Under the pieces are notes generated by a model, which was given only the letters and a program-made list of their open reading frames with translations, did not search any database and had not been told where the DNA came from. Positions 62,210 through 64,000 of a stretch of DNA of 64,000 nt are shown here, piece by piece. A program made the translations under genes and the position numbers. Each line of letters opens with the position of its first letter. Position 1 is the stretch's first letter. Origin of the DNA: Neobacillus niacini (lineage in GTDB: Bacteria; Bacillota; Bacilli; Bacillales; Cytobacillaceae); the NCBI RefSeq assembly GCF_023715415.1, contig NZ_JAMBOB010000006.1, positions 124,001 through 188,000 of the forward strand. The letters are read 5' to 3'.

Positions 62210-63478
62210 CTAATCACTGACTTCACACCATTTTAATAGAGTTAGAGCAATAATTTTACTTGCTGCAAACAGATCTTCCAACTGGATGTGTTCATTTGCA
62301 TCATGTGCCGTAGCGGTTATCCCCGGTCCGAAGACAACTACAGGTGTATTTCCCACATTTGATAGAATTCCGCCATCCGTCCCCCAAGGACTTGCCTCAA
62401 CAACCGGTTGTTCCCCCTTGATTTCCACAAAACTTTCAGACAGTGTCTTCATTAATGGATGATCGACTTCAAGGTTGCCTGGAAGCCATCTCCCTCCAAA
62501 CCATTCAATTTCAAGTGGGTTCTTTTGGAACCACTCGTCTTTTTCATTGAGTTCATTTAACACCGCAGCCATTTCCCCTTGAGCTGCAGAAATACTTTCT
62601 TCAGGAGCTACGCCCATTCTCCCTTCAATTATAGCTAGATCAGGAACAGATGATGGCCATTCACCACTAGTTATTTTTCCAATATTAATCGGGATTGGTA
62701 TCGGAATACTATTAAAAAGCGGATCAGTGATTTTAATATTTCGATTTTTTTCTAACTGCTGCAGCTTTTGGATGACCAATACTGCCTTTTCAATGGCACT
62801 GACTCCTTCATATCTTGTTCCGCCATGAGCTGCCCTGCCCTTAACAGTAACCCTAAACCACATGGAGCCCTGCTGCTTTGGAAAAATTTTCATACCTGTT
62901 GGTTCTGGGATAATGGCACCGTCAGCACGATAGCCTCGTAGAACCGCAGCCAGTGTACCGGCACCGCCGCTTTCTTCCTCTATTACACTTTGAAAAATAA
63001 TATCCCCTTTAAGCTTAATTCCGGTGGAAATGATTGCCTCAATCGCCATAATTAAAGCAGCCGTTCCGCCCTTCATATCCGTACTTCCACGTCCATAAAG
63101 CTTTCCACATTCAATAAGGCCGCTAAACGGATCATGCTCCCAGTTCTGCTCATCCCCAACTGGAACCACATCGATATGTCCATTTAGAATGATAGACTTA
63201 CCGCCGCCAGTCCCTTTTAACACGGCAACTACATTGGGATTTCCTTCAAAGCTTTGCCGATCACAGCAGAATGCCTCATGTTGTATGAGTTCATCTCTGT
63301 CAATTTCCCAGATATCGAGATTCAATCCTAACTGTCGGCATTTTTCAATAATGACAGCCTGAGCACTACTTTCGTTTCCTCTAGTACTATTTTCTTGAAC
63401 AAGTATTTGTAAGAATCTCGTTCCCCTGGCACGATTGTCCTTCAGCCATTGTTTGATGGATTCTTCATGATTAGTCAA
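62210..63478 (-). CDS. yodQ: M20/ArgE-DapE family deacylase (YodQ-like)
   Basis: A zinc-dependent amidohydrolase of 423 residues. The first metal motif is NGHIDVVPVGD, the second DMKGGTAALI, and the catalytic Glu pair is EEESGG. A final His lies in TATAHDANEHIQ. The dimerisation domain includes RVTVKGRAAHGGTRYEG. In the lysine pathway it would deacetylate an N-acetyl intermediate. TTG 63478 or GTG 63481 is the likely start, behind AAGGAG. Confidence 0.88.
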   Translation of the reverse strand: MTNHEESIKQWLKDNRARGTRFLQILVQENSTRGNESSAQAVIIEKCRQLGLNLDIWEIDRDELIQHEAFCCDRQSFEGNPNVVAVLKGTGGGKSIILNGHIDVVPVGDEQNWEHDPFSGLIECGKLYGRGSTDMKGGTAALIMAIEAIISTGIKLKGDIIFQSVIEEESGGAGTLAAVLRGYRADGAIIPEPTGMKIFPKQQGSMWFRVTVKGRAAHGGTRYEGVSAIEKAVLVIQKLQQLEKNRNIKITDPLFNSIPIPIPINIGKITSGEWPSSVPDLAIIEGRMGVAPEESISAAQGEMAAVLNELNEKDEWFQKNPLEIEWFGGRWLPGNLEVDHPLMKTLSESFVEIKGEQPVVEASPWGTDGGILSNVGNTPVVVFGPGITATAHDANEHIQLEDLFAASKIIALTLLKWCEVSD

Positions 63479-63512
63479 CACTTTCACTCCTTCTTTTTAA
63501 GAATGGGTGAGA

Positions 63513-64000
63513 TTAATAGGATATCTTTCGGACTACATCACACGTCGTGAACGCACACTCTGTCTTATTTATAACCTCTTGTAAGTCATAAGGGGGAAAC
63601 AGTTCTGTTAGTATTAATCCCTCCGGAGTCACCTTGAAAACAGCTAATTCCGTAATAATCATATCCACGCAAGCTGTAGAGGTTAGTGGTAAGGTACAGG
63701 ATGTAAGAATTTTTGGTTTTCCTGCTTTGTCACAATGATTCATTAAAACAATCACTTTTCTCGCCTTCTGAGCTAATTCCATCGCACCGCCCATTCCAGG
63801 AACCTTTTTTCCCGGAACAATCCAGTTAGCCAAATCACCTTGCTGGCTAACCTGGAGGGATCCCAAAATCGTGATATCCACACGGCCTCTGCGAATCATT
63901 CCAAAGGATATCGCACTATCACAATAAGAACCACCTTGGTTCAAAGTAACCGGGAAACCACCGGCATTACATAAATTCTCATCTTCCATTCCTTTTTCTG
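63513..64000 (-). CDS. yodR: 3-oxoacid CoA-transferase subunit B, cut by window edge (YodR-like)
   Basis: C-terminal about 160 residues of a family I CoA-transferase beta subunit; the frame stays open to the right edge. Visible features are NLCNAGGFPVTLNQGGSYCDSAISFGMIRRGRVDITILG, GSLQVSQQGDLANWIVPGKKVPGMGGAMEL and TSCTLPLT. The catalytic Glu would lie beyond the edge. In the yodR-like position it would move CoA in the late steps of beta-lysine breakdown. Subunit A is expected further right. Confidence 0.9.
   Translation of the reverse strand, partial: EKGMEDENLCNAGGFPVTLNQGGSYCDSAISFGMIRRGRVDITILGSLQVSQQGDLANWIVPGKKVPGMGGAMELAQKARKVIVLMNHCDKAGKPKILTSCTLPLTSTACVDMIITELAVFKVTPEGLILTELFPPYDLQEVINKTECAFTTCDVVRKISY

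Overview
The window looks like part of the chromosome of a low-GC, endospore-forming, facultatively anaerobic member of the Bacillaceae (Bacillus/Neobacillus-type). This rests on gene content: Sda, Spo0M, a GerT/CotP-like Hsp20 protein behind a sigma-K-type promoter, small spore-like proteins, Ku/LigD end joining, tandem T-box control of trp, and a block (about 49.1-64.0 kb) whose content follows the B. subtilis yodJ-deoD-yodL-yozD-yodN-yozE-yokU-kamA-yodPQR region. Most genes are ordinary housekeeping or accessory genes separated by clear intrinsic terminators. I see no prophage, CRISPR array, rRNA or functional tRNA.

Layout. 0-4 kb: a MutS-like ATPase without Smr domain, a structured 145-bp element, an Fnr regulator with C-terminal Fe-S cysteines, and a SCO protein. 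4-9 kb: an ABC-F protein, two small proteins, molybdate transport modAB, and a D,D-carboxypeptidase. 9-12 kb: an MprF that seems to carry an in-frame internal deletion, and a cupredoxin. 12.3-15.4 kb: pflBA behind an Fnr/Rex-type palindrome. 15.5-16.7 kb: a MifM-like regulatory nascent chain followed by yidC2. 17-19 kb: GNAT, Sda, and the tRNA 2-selenouridine synthase MnmH. 19.7-26.8 kb: trpEGDCFBA with two consecutive tryptophan T-boxes. 27-30 kb: an MFS transporter and an iron-sulfur operon with an Fnr/Rex-type site but no catalytic subunit. 30-35.4 kb: cold-related proteins, a nucleoside hydrolase, divergent ku/ligD, then a 52-bp tandem repeat array. 35.4-41 kb: DapF, a YxlEFG-like ABC module, and an amidohydrolase. 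41.1-41.35 kb: an unexplained structured RNA before a GNAT gene. 42-49 kb: miscellaneous genes including an SDR that lacks its catalytic Tyr. 49-56 kb: the yod block, with an atypical kinase next to a His/Lys-rich 59-residue protein. 56-64 kb: lysine fermentation-type catabolism (kamA, yokU, a sigma-54 activator, ablB, an aldehyde dehydrogenase, a deacylase, and a CoA-transferase subunit cut by the window edge), with a near-consensus -24/-12 promoter at kamA.

Most interesting. (1) The 101-residue peptide upstream of yidC2 has the architecture of the MifM membrane-insertion sensor: an N-terminal hydrophobic segment, an RIxxYIRRK-type arrest region and an acidic cluster. Ten bases at its 3' end are an exact complement of the yidC2 Shine-Dalgarno region. 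(2) The 41.13-41.34 kb RNA combines a tRNA-like T arm with a mutually exclusive long hairpin. (3) MprF appears to have lost most of its lysyl-transferase domain through a precise in-frame deletion. (4) A dmsB-like operon has no catalytic subunit and one cluster lacks a cysteine.

Nothing here was checked against a database. Family names rest on motif recognition, and start codons were chosen by Shine-Dalgarno position.
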